NCBI RefSeq assembly: GCF_016863095.1 | Contig: NZ_BOOF01000006.1 | Span: 124,001 to 188,000, forward strand | Reading direction: 5' to 3' | Source: Microbispora siamensis | GTDB lineage: Bacteria; Actinomycetota; Actinomycetes; Streptosporangiales; Streptosporangiaceae | Length of the DNA stretch: 64,000 bases | Shown: positions 26,945-34,146 of the stretch, in pieces | Layout: every line of letters starts with the position of its first letter | Numbering within the stretch: the first letter of the stretch is position 1 | Program-made: the position numbers and the translations under genes | The notes under the pieces: model-generated | Databases searched by the model: none | The model's input: the letters and a program-made list of their open reading frames with translations, nothing else | What the model was told of the DNA's origin: nothing

Positions 26945-28405
26945 TCATGACTCGGCTTCCGTGTGCTTCCTGCTGCGTTCCCCGATGACGCGGTGCGCGA
27001 ACAACACTCCACAGAGGACGATGACGGCGAACGTTCCGTACAACCACTGTGCGGAATGACCGATCTCGGTCGCGTTTCCGCCGACTCCGGTCAGATTGGT
27101 GACCGTTCCGGCCAGAGCCGCGCCCAGCGACGTGGCCACCAACTGGACGGTCGTGATGGACGAGGCGGCGGTGTTCTTCTCCTGCGGGGTCTCACCGACG
27201 GTCATGGCGGCCGCGCTCATGTGCGGCCACGCGATGCCTACTCCGCTGCCCGCGACGAACAGCAGCACCGCCCATAGGAGGACCGTCACGAGCGAGGCCG
27301 ACGGCCACGACATCACCGCCATGCCGGTCAGTCCGACGGCGCTGACCACCGGTCCGATACCGACGAGCAGCCGTGCCTTGTCCGTCCACGCGGCGCTGGC
27401 CATCGAGCCCACCGTCCAGCCCGCCGCGATCGCCGCCCCGAGGAAACCCGCCGCCAGAGGGGCGGCGCCACCCAACTCCTGGCCGTAGAACGGCACGAAG
27501 ATCTCGGTGGTGCTGGCGACGACCAACACCGCGAGCGTCGCGTACAACAGTCGCAGCGGCGAACCGGGCGTGAAGGCCGTCGGGGGCAGCAGCCGCCGCG
27601 AGCGGGTCCGCTCGCGATGAATGAACAGCCCGAGCAGCAGCGCGGCGGCGACGAGTCCGCCGAAGTTGACCAAAGCCTGGCGGGACAGGCTCGTCACGCT
27701 CACAGCCAGCACCGCGGCGGCGACGAGCGCGAGGTTCCCGTACGCCACCGGCGCTGTTTCGTTGCCCGCCCGGGCACCCGGCATCGTCGACCGAAGCAGC
27801 AGGGCCACCGCGATGGCGAAGGGCACGAGGAGCAGGAAGGCGATCCGCCACTGCCCCCACTGGGCGAAGGCGCCGCCGAGCGCGGGGCCGACGAGCGTGC
27901 CGACGCCCCACATCGCGGACAGGATCCCGGCCGCACGAGTCCACAGCGGAGCAGGCAGCGTCGCGCTGATCATGGCGTAGGACAGGCCGACCAGCAGCCC
28001 GCCGCCGACGCCTTGCACGGTGCGGCCGACGAGCAGCACGGCCATGTCGGGAGCCGCCGCGCACGCGAACGTGCCGAGGGCGAACGCGGCAAACGCGAGC
28101 CGGTAGGAGTTGCGCGGACCGAACGAGGCGAGGCACTTCGGCACCAACGCGGACATCACCACGGAGGCGAACATGAACAACGTCGTGTTCCACGCGTAGA
28201 AGCGGAGACCGCCGAGGTCTGCCACTACCGACGGCAGCATCGCGGTGACCAGGTAGATGTTGATCGCGTGCAGGGCGGTGCCGCCCGCGAGCACGGTCGT
28301 CACCGCCAGGTGCGGTGGTCTCAGCAGCGTCGTCCAGTTGCCCAGGTCGCGGGCGACAGGGGATTGCGCGTCTTCTCGGATTTCCGTCATCGGAGGCTTG
28401 CTCAT
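26945..28405 (-). CDS. MFS drug-type transporter
   Basis: About 486 residues with 14 predicted membrane helices. It is a drug:H+ antiporter of the DHA2-like class: INIYLVTAMLPSVVADLGG, GRTVQGVGGGLLVGLSYAMI (motif C-like region), GTLVGPALGGAFAQWGQWRIAFLLLVPFAI. The start is uncertain. ATGs at 28423, 28405 and 28390 are all possible and none has a good ribosome binding site; the middle one is given. It is divergent from a TetR gene with an imperfect dyad between them at 28425-28447, so expression is probably induced by a ligand of that TetR. The substrate is unknown. Confidence 0.88.
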   Translation of the reverse strand: MSKPPMTEIREDAQSPVARDLGNWTTLLRPPHLAVTTVLAGGTALHAINIYLVTAMLPSVVADLGGLRFYAWNTTLFMFASVVMSALVPKCLASFGPRNSYRLAFAAFALGTFACAAAPDMAVLLVGRTVQGVGGGLLVGLSYAMISATLPAPLWTRAAGILSAMWGVGTLVGPALGGAFAQWGQWRIAFLLLVPFAIAVALLLRSTMPGARAGNETAPVAYGNLALVAAAVLAVSVTSLSRQALVNFGGLVAAALLLGLFIHRERTRSRRLLPPTAFTPGSPLRLLYATLAVLVVASTTEIFVPFYGQELGGAAPLAAGFLGAAIAAGWTVGSMASAAWTDKARLLVGIGPVVSAVGLTGMAVMSWPSASLVTVLLWAVLLFVAGSGVGIAWPHMSAAAMTVGETPQEKNTAASSITTVQLVATSLGAALAGTVTNLTGVGGNATEIGHSAQWLYGTFAVIVLCGVLFAHRVIGERSRKHTEAES

Positions 28406-28424
28406 CCTCAGGGATAGTTCCATT

Positions 28425-28447
28425 ACTTTACGGATCGTATTGTAAGT
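28425..28447. promoter_or_regulatory. AT-rich dyad between MFS and TetR genes
   Basis: An imperfect inverted repeat with outer arms ACTT / AAGT and inner TTAC / GTAA elements stands out as AT-rich within GC-rich DNA. It lies directly before the MFS start sites and about 60 bases before the TetR gene. It is a candidate TetR operator overlapping the MFS promoter. Confidence 0.45.
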
Positions 28448-28505
28448 AGCCCATGGATCTCCAGGGGACTGAAACCACAAGTCACGCGCCCGTATGCTTT
28501 CCGGC

Positions 28506-29159
28506 ATGGCATCGCGCGAGCGCCCTGCAACCGGTCGGCCCAGGGATCCGGCGATCGACCGGGCCGTCCTCGAGGCGACCCTCGAGGTGTTGAGGGAGAG
28601 CGGCTATTCGGGCTTCAGCCTGGAAGCGGTCGCCACCAGGGCCGGCACGACCAAACCGTCCATACTGCGACGCTGGCCGAAGCGGCAGCAGCTCATCATC
28701 TGCGCGCTGGTCACCGTGCTGGTCACGCCGCCAGTGCCGGACACCGGCTGCACCAGGTGTGATCTCATCGTCAGTCTCGAGTCGCTGGCCGACGCGTTGC
28801 TGCGGCGGGTGCCGCCGGGTGTGCTCGCCCCCCTGATGGCCGACTGCTCGGCCGATCCCGGGCTTCGGCAGCACCTGACGTCGACGCTCATCCAGCCTGC
28901 CCGCGACGCGGTGGCCGCGACGGTGGCGCGCGCGATCGACCGCGGGCATTTGCGGCCCGGCCTCGATGCCGACCTCGTCGTCGACATGCTGGCGTCCGTG
29001 GTGTTCCAGGGCAACATGTTCGGCGATTCCCGATTCCCCGTCGAGCTCGCCGCCCACGTCGTCGACGTACTCCTGCAAGGCGTCGCGGTCGACTTCGACG
29101 AACTTCTCGCGATCAGCCGCGCTACGCCGAAGTCGCACCGGCACTGTGACGACACCTGA
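28506..29159 (+). CDS. TetR family regulator
   Basis: 217 residues counted from the ATG at 28506 (MASRERPATGRPRDPAID); an ATG 12 bases upstream is possible. The HTH is at about 15-62 (AVLEATLEVLRESGYSGFSLEAVATRAGTTKPSILRRWPKRQQL), typical of the subgroup with a TetR_C_16-like effector domain. It faces the MFS gene at 26945-28405 with an AT-rich dyad in the gap, so it most likely represses that exporter. Transcription runs towards the VOC pseudogene and RHH gene on the other strand. Confidence 0.9.
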   Translation: MASRERPATGRPRDPAIDRAVLEATLEVLRESGYSGFSLEAVATRAGTTKPSILRRWPKRQQLIICALVTVLVTPPVPDTGCTRCDLIVSLESLADALLRRVPPGVLAPLMADCSADPGLRQHLTSTLIQPARDAVAATVARAIDRGHLRPGLDADLVVDMLASVVFQGNMFGDSRFPVELAAHVVDVLLQGVAVDFDELLAISRATPKSHRHCDDT

Positions 29160-29195
29160 CGAACCCCGCTGCCCGCGACCTCTGGAGTGCGGAGC

Positions 29196-29301
29196 TCACC
29201 GGACGACTCCGTTCCCGCCCAAGCCGTCCTCGGTCGTGAGCTCGACGTCGTAGTCCAGAGCCTGCGAGAACTCGGCCGCCTTCGATGCCGTCAGCCGTCA
29301 T
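29196..29301 (-). pseudogene. broken VOC (glyoxalase-fold) gene remnant
   Basis: The ATG at 29301 begins MTADGIE, matching the start MATEGFE of the intact VOC gene at 29612. After that the reading frame is lost. In the next frame the DNA reads SKAAEFSQALDYDVELTTED, matching TAKFFQALGFELE of the intact copy, then stops at 29196. About 30 bases, coding for the stretch equivalent to AVFVETHNWG, are missing at the junction, and everything after about 45 residues is gone. Its start overlaps the end of the RHH gene, the usual order of a repressor-VOC pair. It is a dead copy, read by eye from the two frames. Confidence 0.65.
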
Positions 29302-29470
29302 GCCCGCTTTCCCTTCGAGATTCCTTCTCGGGGGCGGTGAGATACGCGCGCAACGCCTCGGCCACCAGGGCTGAGAGCGACAGCTCGTTCTCGATGGCGT
29401 GGTGCTTGACCTGCCGGATGAGGTCCACCGGCAGGTAGACGTTGAATTGCTTGACTTCCGGGTTGCCCAT
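29291..29470 (-). CDS. ribbon-helix-helix (CopG/Arc-type) repressor, 59 residues
   Basis: A short gene with the start at the ATG at 29470. It begins [20 protein letters not shown] and continues with helices around residues 15-28 ([13 protein letters not shown]) and 32-45 ([12 protein letters not shown]). This is the RHH fold: a beta strand KQFNVYLP that enters the DNA major groove, then two helices. It is probably a dimeric repressor. TGCTAG-rich palindromes begin at its start codon (29469-29494) and recur before the intact VOC gene (29541-29562), so it should control itself and the VOC-MFS operon. There is no toxin gene beside it, so an antitoxin role is less likely. Confidence 0.85.
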   Translation of the reverse strand: MGNPEVKQFNVYLPVDLIRQVKHHAIENELSLSALVAEALRAYLTAPEKESRRESGHDG

Positions 29471-29494
29471 GCTAGCAGACTAGCATGCTAGCAT
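29469..29494. promoter_or_regulatory. RHH operator cluster 1
   Basis: ATGCTAG-CAGA-CTAGCAT (29469-29486) is a perfect 7-bp inverted repeat. It overlaps TAGCATGCTA (29481-29490) and ATGCTAGCAT (29485-29494), both perfect palindromes. The cluster starts on the initiation codon of the RHH gene, which suggests autorepression. Confidence 0.65.
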
Positions 29495-29540
29495 CATGCC
29501 TCAGCCGGCCGAGCATCGCGTCTGCTCCTTCTCTTCGGGT

Positions 29541-29562
29541 TAGCTTGCTAGGATGCTAGCAT
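29541..29562. promoter_or_regulatory. RHH operator cluster 2
   Basis: TGCTAG at 29546-29551 and the palindrome ATGCTAGCAT at 29553-29562 repeat the elements of cluster 1, 49 bases before the VOC gene. The same repressor should bind both clusters. Confidence 0.6.
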
Positions 29563-29611
29563 CGCTGCGCCCACGGGGAGCGACGGCAACCATCCGGAAA
29601 GGAGTCGTGAC

Positions 29612-29956
29612 ATGGCGACCGAGGGGTTCGAGGCGGTTTTCGTGGAGACCCACAACTGGGGGAAGACCGCGAAGTTCTTCCAGGCACTGGGTTTCGAGCT
29701 GGAGATCTCCAACGGCGAGGGCTCCGGTGTGTTCCGCAACGGCGAGGGGCCTTATCTCGTCGTCGTTGAGGTTCCCGAGGACCGAGAGCCCGGGCTGCAA
29801 GTCGCGCTAAAGGTGGTTGATGCGGACCGGCTCCGTCCCGACCCGATCGTCGAGGTGGTCACCCCGTTCGAGGACACCCACTACGGGACCCGGGAGATGA
29901 CCGTCCGTGATCCCGACGGGCGGCTGTGGAGCCTTCAGGCCCCCACCAAGAGCTGA
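29612..29956 (+). CDS. VOC (glyoxalase/bleomycin-resistance fold) protein
   Basis: 114 residues with the ATG at 29612 behind AAAGGAG. It is a single VOC module pair: FEAVFVETHNWGKTAKFFQALGFELEIS, GSGVFRNGEGPYLVV, VVEVVTPFEDTHYGTREMTVRDPDGRLWSLQAP. The final EMTVRDPDGRLW strand is the common C-terminal motif of the superfamily. Such proteins bind or modify small molecules (antibiotic binding, thiol transfer, dioxygenase); the reaction here is unknown. It lies 51 bases before a DHA2-type exporter and behind a ribbon-helix-helix operator cluster, so repressor, VOC protein and exporter form a small-molecule resistance-like unit. Confidence 0.9.
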   Translation: MATEGFEAVFVETHNWGKTAKFFQALGFELEISNGEGSGVFRNGEGPYLVVVEVPEDREPGLQVALKVVDADRLRPDPIVEVVTPFEDTHYGTREMTVRDPDGRLWSLQAPTKS

Positions 29957-30007
29957 CATCTGCCTGTCGTCCGGCCGGCGATTCGAGAATCACGCGGAGA
30001 GATACCA

Positions 30008-31627
30008 ATGAGCAGATGGCGGGGCAACCCTTGGGTGGTGCTGCTGACCCTCAGTCTGGGATTCTTCATGACGCTGCTGGACATCACGGTCGTCAATGTC
30101 GCGATCCCCAGCATGATCGACAAGCTGCACGCGTCGCTCGACGAGATGCTGTGGGTGATCAATGTCTACATCCTCGTCCTCGCCGCGTTGCTGATCACCT
30201 CCGGGCGACTGGGCGATGTACGCGGGCCACGCACCATGTTCATCGGGGGCGTCGCGCTGTTCACGGTGGCGTCCGTGCTCTGCGGCCTGTCGCAGGATCC
30301 GGCCCAGCTCATCACCGCCCGCGTTGTGCAGGGGCTGGGCGCCGCGGCGCTGGCGCCGCAGACGATGACGATCATCATCGGCACGTTCCCGGCCGAGCGC
30401 CGGGGCGCGGCGCTCGGCGTCTGGGGCGCGGTCGCGGGCGTGGCCACGATCGCCGGGCCCACACTCGGCGGGTTTCTCGTCAGCGCGACCGACTGGCGCT
30501 GGATCTTCTTCCTGAACGTCCCGATCGGCGCGGTCGTGCTCGCGATGGCCGTCGTGCTCGTGCCTGACGTCCGGCACGGCGGCCGCCGCAAGCTGGACAT
30601 GCCAGGCGTCGTGCTCGCCACGGCGACGCTGTTCTGCCTGACCTTCGCGCTCACCGAGGGTGAGCGGTATGACTGGAGCGCCGGAATCTGGGCGTTGCTG
30701 GGCGGGGCCGCGCTGTTGCTGGCGGCGTTCTTGGCCTACCAGCGCAGCCGGCAGGGCGACGAACCGTTGCTGCCCTTCGTGCTCTTCCGTGACCGCAGCT
30801 ACGCGGTCATGAGTTTCGTGTCCGCGACCGTCCAGGTCGGGATGATCGGCCTGTTCCTGCCGGTGATGATCTACCTGCAGTCGGTGCTGCACTTCAGCGC
30901 GTTCAAGGCCGGTCTGGTGATGGCGCCGGCGATGGTGGTATCGGCGCTCCTGTCGCCGGTCGCGGGCCGGATGTCGGACCGGATCGGCGGCACGTGGATC
31001 CTGATGACCGGCCTGATCCTGTTCGCGGCCGGCATGGCCTGGCTCACCTGGGTCACCGATGTCCGCCGCGCGTGGTGGGAGTTCCAGCCCGCCCTGATCG
31101 TAGCCGGGTTCGGCATCGGCTGTGTGTTCGGCCCGATGGTCACGGTCGCGATGCACAACGTGGAGCCCAGGCTGGCCGGGGCCGCCTCCGGGGTGCTGAA
31201 CACGATCCGGCAGATCGGTACGATCTGCGGCAGCGCCGCGGTCGGCGCGGTGCTGCAGAGCCGCCTCGCCGCCTCACTCCACACCGAGGCGGCCAAGCAG
31301 GCAGCCGACCTTCCGGCGAGCGTCCGCGACCAGTTCGTGGCCGGCTTCGCCGAGGCCGGGAAGGGCGGCATGGAAGTCGGCGCCGGGCAGACCGGCGCGG
31401 CGCTGAAACTGCCGCCGGGAACGCCGGCGAGCCTCGCCCAGCACATTCACCAGACGGCGGAGTCGGTGTTCGAGCACGGGTTCGTCCAGGCGATGCGGCC
31501 GGCCCTGGCACTGCCCATCGCCGTGATCGCGGTCGGCGCCGTCTCGTGCATGCTGGTGCGACGACGCCGACCAGCCGGCCACCAGCCCGGCGTTCCGGAC
31601 GCCGTCGACATCGGCTCATCTGCGTGA
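30008..31627 (+). CDS. MFS exporter, DHA2 (EmrB/QacA) type
   Basis: 539 residues, 14 membrane helices. Motif D1 is visible in FMTLLDITVVNVAIPSM, motif A in GRLGDVRGPRTMFIGG, and motif C in GVATIAGPTLGGFLVSATDWRWIFFLNVPIG. These define the DHA2 proton-driven multidrug exporters. The ATG at 30008 has GGAGAG upstream. It is probably cotranscribed with the VOC gene 51 bases before it and controlled by the RHH repressor. A strong rho-independent terminator follows 13 bases after the stop codon. The exported compound is unknown. Confidence 0.93.
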   Translation: MSRWRGNPWVVLLTLSLGFFMTLLDITVVNVAIPSMIDKLHASLDEMLWVINVYILVLAALLITSGRLGDVRGPRTMFIGGVALFTVASVLCGLSQDPAQLITARVVQGLGAAALAPQTMTIIIGTFPAERRGAALGVWGAVAGVATIAGPTLGGFLVSATDWRWIFFLNVPIGAVVLAMAVVLVPDVRHGGRRKLDMPGVVLATATLFCLTFALTEGERYDWSAGIWALLGGAALLLAAFLAYQRSRQGDEPLLPFVLFRDRSYAVMSFVSATVQVGMIGLFLPVMIYLQSVLHFSAFKAGLVMAPAMVVSALLSPVAGRMSDRIGGTWILMTGLILFAAGMAWLTWVTDVRRAWWEFQPALIVAGFGIGCVFGPMVTVAMHNVEPRLAGAASGVLNTIRQIGTICGSAAVGAVLQSRLAASLHTEAAKQAADLPASVRDQFVAGFAEAGKGGMEVGAGQTGAALKLPPGTPASLAQHIHQTAESVFEHGFVQAMRPALALPIAVIAVGAVSCMLVRRRRPAGHQPGVPDAVDIGSSA

Positions 31628-31640
31628 ACCGAGATCCGGT

Positions 31641-31673
31641 GGGCAGGCCGCGAGCCCCGCGGCCTGCCCTTTT
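31641..31673 (+). terminator. rho-independent terminator of the VOC-MFS operon
   Basis: A perfect 12-bp stem (GGGCAGGCCGCG / CGCGGCCTGCCC) with a 5-base loop is followed by TTTT. This is one of the few classical T-tailed terminators in the window. Confidence 0.9.
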
Positions 31674-31763
31674 GCTGTCGCCGCGGGGTAATCGCCGAGC
31701 CCGAGGGCCTGGAAGCAGCCCTGGCTGAAGAACCGCACGACCGTGTGGCCATCTGCTCGGGTG

Positions 31764-31865
31764 GTCGGCCACGGTCACCCGGGCGAACCCCTTCTCCTCC
31801 ACCAGTTCGGCGAGCGCCTGGCGGATCAGCCCGCGGGTCCGCTCCGCCTGCCGGCTCTGCGACAT
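31764..31865 (-). pseudogene. TetR gene fragment (N-terminal 34 residues)
   Basis: From the ATG at 31865 the sequence reads MSQSRQAERTRGLIRQALAE and then LVEEKGFARVTVAD, a normal TetR start through helix 1-2. It then breaks into unrelated text (HPSRWPHG...) without the recognition helix or the effector domain. The downstream DNA in another frame (about 31690-31764) reads as short open sequence of no recognised family. This is a truncated regulator at the edge of a decayed segment. Confidence 0.6.
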
Positions 31866-31899
31866 CTGCCCCCCTCTGTTGCACGCCGCGACAGTCCCG

Positions 31900-32720
31900 C
31901 GCGGGAGGCCCCCGCGGTTACTTCTTCGCGGCAGGAGGCGACGGCAGGCCACGGCCGACCGTGGTGATCTCGGGAGGGGGCGACCGGCACGGTGAGGAGT
32001 TGTACTTCCTCGCCGGGGTGCCCGCCGCTCTCGCGCGCGGGCTCAACGTCCTGCTGTTCCACGGCCCGGGCCAGCGGGGGTTCCTCCACCACCATCCCGA
32101 TCAGGTCTTCCGCGCGGACGCCGAGGTGCCCTTCGGGGCCGTCGTCGACTACGTCCGCGCGCGGCCCGGGGTCAGGGCCGACCGCGTCGCGCTGTACGGC
32201 CTGAGCTTCGGCGGGTACCTCGCTCCGCGCGGCCGCCCACGACGACCGGATCGCCGCCCTCGTGGTGAACGCGCCGATCCTCGATTTCCACGAAGGGATC
32301 ATGGACGCCCTGACCTCCGCACTGCCCGTCCCGCCGCCGCCGGACGCTCCGGGGGAGTTCTGGAACGCGGTGTATCAGAGGGTGTCCGCACTGGACTGGG
32401 CGCTGTAGGCGACCATGGACAACTACATGATGTGGACCACGGGGGCCGCGTCCTTCGCCGAGTTCCTGGAGATCAGCCGCGCCTTCGCGCTGGGCGACCT
32501 GGTCGGGAGGATCCGCGTGCCCACTCTCACGCTGTCGGCGGACGGCGAGAGCGCCGTCCAGCGCGCCCAGGCCCGGGCGTTCCACGAGCGGGTGAACGTG
32601 CCCCGCAAGGAGTTCCGGCGCCTGACGGTCGCGGATGGGGCCGACAGCCACTGCGGGCTCGGCAACGTCGCCCTCACCTCGGCGTTCGTGTACGACTGGC
32701 TCGCCGGTGTGCTCGAGACT
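31900..32720 (+). pseudogene. alpha/beta hydrolase pseudogene (frameshift plus nonsense codon)
   Basis: The first frame reads GYFFAAGGDGRPRPTVVISG, GEELYFLAGVPAALARGLNVLLFHGPGQRG and ALYGLSFGGYLAP. These match FrsA/dienelactone-hydrolase-like enzymes, including the nucleophile elbow G-L-S-F-G. Near 32222-32235 the frame shifts (two bases appear to be missing). The next frame continues AAHDDRIAALVVNAPILDFH to LDWAL, where TAG at 32406-32408 stops it. After the stop the same frame resumes MDNYMMWTTGAASFAEFLEI and the C-terminal part with DSHCGLGN, the likely catalytic His region. The N-terminal third of the family is missing. At least three lesions make this a pseudogene. Confidence 0.8.
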
Positions 32721-32769
32721 AGACGTGGTCGTCTTCCCTGTCGGAGTCACCGCCGAGACCGCTCACGGT

Positions 32770-32949
32770 CATCGAGCCCAGCAGGGCGAGCACCCGTCGG
32801 CCCGTCTGGGCGTTCCGGTGGTGCCGATCCCCAGCACCAAGCGGGTCATGTGGCGCGAACAGAACGTGTCCGCCCTCGACGGCGTCCTGTCCGCCGAGGA
32901 TCTGGCGGCTCTGGACGCGCTGGGCGGGCGGGGTCGTCGGCGCCCGTGA
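32770..32949 (+). pseudogene. aldo/keto reductase C-terminal remnant
   Basis: One frame reads VPVVPIPSTKRVMWREQNVS and ALDGVLSAEDLAALDALGG before the stop at 32947-32949. This matches the cofactor-binding end of aldo/keto reductases (VPIPGT-K-R..ENV....LS.EDL..LD). The N-terminal 250 or so residues of the family are absent; the sequence upstream merges with the end of the hydrolase pseudogene. It is a small remnant. Confidence 0.6.
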
Positions 32950-33022
32950 CCAGACGATCCGCCCGGCCGCCAAGTCGCGATTAAGCGGCTCCAGGTCGGC
33001 GAGGGAGTCCGCACCTAACCGC

Positions 33023-33565
33023 TCATACCGGCCGGAGAGGCTGGTGGGGCCCGGCCGGCGGCTCGACCCGTATCGGGTCCCCGGGCCGGACCTCGCCGCC
33101 CGCGACGACGATGCCCATGACCCCGGCCTTGCGCACCAGGTTGCCCTCCTCGTCCCGGTCCAGCACGGCCTTCATCAGCCCGTGCTGGAAACCGTCGAGT
33201 TGCACGCAGGGGTTGCGCAGGCCGGTCACCTCGACGACGGCCGTCTCACCGAGGTGCAGCAGGGTCCCGGTGGGCAACGCGAGCAGATCCACGCCCCTGG
33301 TGGTGACGTTCTCCCCCATGTCCCCCTCCCGTACGGCGAAGCCCGCCTCGCGCAGTTCGTCGTGCAGCTCCGCGTGGACCAGGTGCACCTGGCGCAGGTT
33401 CGGCTGACTGGGATCGCGGGCGACCCGCGACCGGTGCTTCACGGTCACCCCGGCGTGCGCGTCCCCCTCGACGCCCAGGCCGGCCAGCAGCCGGATCGAC
33501 TCCAGCGGGGTCTTGCTGAAGGTGTGGGTGGCGCTGCGGCTCACCGCCGTCACTCTGCTCGTCAT
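33023..33565 (-). CDS. MOSC domain protein
   Basis: 180 residues, made up almost entirely of one MOSC domain: FSKTPLESIRLLAGLGVEGDAHAGVTVKHRSRVARDP, REGDMGENVTTRGVDLLALPTGTLLHLG and VTGLRNPCVQLDGF. The conserved Cys in NPC is the predicted sulfur carrier or molybdenum-cofactor ligand, as in YiiM/MOSC sulfurases. It is the short YiiM-like type without a beta-barrel partner domain. The ATG overlaps the stop of the TetR gene upstream by 4 bases, so the two are translated together. The substrate is unknown; YiiM-like proteins have been linked to reduction of N-hydroxylated compounds. Confidence 0.9.
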   Translation of the reverse strand: MTSRVTAVSRSATHTFSKTPLESIRLLAGLGVEGDAHAGVTVKHRSRVARDPSQPNLRQVHLVHAELHDELREAGFAVREGDMGENVTTRGVDLLALPTGTLLHLGETAVVEVTGLRNPCVQLDGFQHGLMKAVLDRDEEGNLVRKAGVMGIVVAGGEVRPGDPIRVEPPAGPHQPLRPV

Positions 33566-34098
33566 GTCTTCTCCTCCTGGGCCTGTGACTCCATTCCGCG
33601 CACGAGAGCGAGGAGGCGGTCAAGCAGATATTCGTCACACGGGGCCTGCTCACTGACCCACGCGATCGCGTTGACCAGCGTGAGGAGATCGGCGATCTCG
33701 ATGTCGCCGGGCACCGCGCCGTCCCGTTGCGCACGTTCGAGCAGGGCGGCGCCGGTGGCCCGGATCCGCTCGTGGCACGCCGCGAGCGCCGCGTCCGCGT
33801 CCGGCGCGGGCGGTACGGCCATCCGGGCGGCCACCAGGCCGCGCATCACGGTCGCGTGCTCGGCCACGGCCCGCAGCCAGGTGCGCAGTGCCTCCGCCGG
33901 CGACACGTGGTCGAGCAGGTCACGTCCCTTCTCGCACAGCGCCGCCACGTCGTCCCCGATGATCGCCACGAGCAGGGCTCCGAGGGTGGGGAAATGGCGA
34001 TACAACGTGCCCGGGCCCACCCCCGCGCTCTGCGCGATCTTGTTGAGCGACGCCTGGGCTCCATGCTCGGCGAAGGCGGCCCTGGCGGCGCGGAGCAC
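33562..34098 (-). CDS. TetR family regulator, start unclear
   Basis: 178 residues from the GTG at 34098. The HTH is at about 1-45 (LRAARAAFAEHGAQASLNKIAQSAGVGPGTLYRHFPTLGALL), a common actinomycete TetR type with a TetR_C_SBD-like effector domain. The family normally has about 10 more residues in helix 1, and the DNA does encode fitting residues (ASNARDNRER) upstream. Yet no ATG, GTG or TTG occurs in that frame before the divergent oxidoreductase start at 34147. The true start may be non-standard, or the GTG within helix 1 is used. It is coupled to MOSC by a 4-base overlap and likely regulates the divergent oxidoreductase. Confidence 0.82.
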   Translation of the reverse strand: MLRAARAAFAEHGAQASLNKIAQSAGVGPGTLYRHFPTLGALLVAIIGDDVAALCEKGRDLLDHVSPAEALRTWLRAVAEHATVMRGLVAARMAVPPAPDADAALAACHERIRATGAALLERAQRDGAVPGDIEIADLLTLVNAIAWVSEQAPCDEYLLDRLLALVRGMESQAQEEKT

Positions 34099-34146
34099 AC
34101 GTTCGCGGTTGTCCCGCGCGTTGGAGGCGTGAAGGTGAGGTGTCCG

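Noticed and set aside
29291-29470. Antitoxin of a toxin-antitoxin pair (reading of the RHH gene)
   Set aside because: No toxin-like gene is next to it; the neighbours are VOC genes with matching operators, so a plain repressor fits better.
31447-31884. 145-codon minus-strand ORF over the end of the DHA2 exporter
   Set aside because: The only protein-like part is the TetR fragment in a neighbouring frame; the rest is antisense to the exporter.
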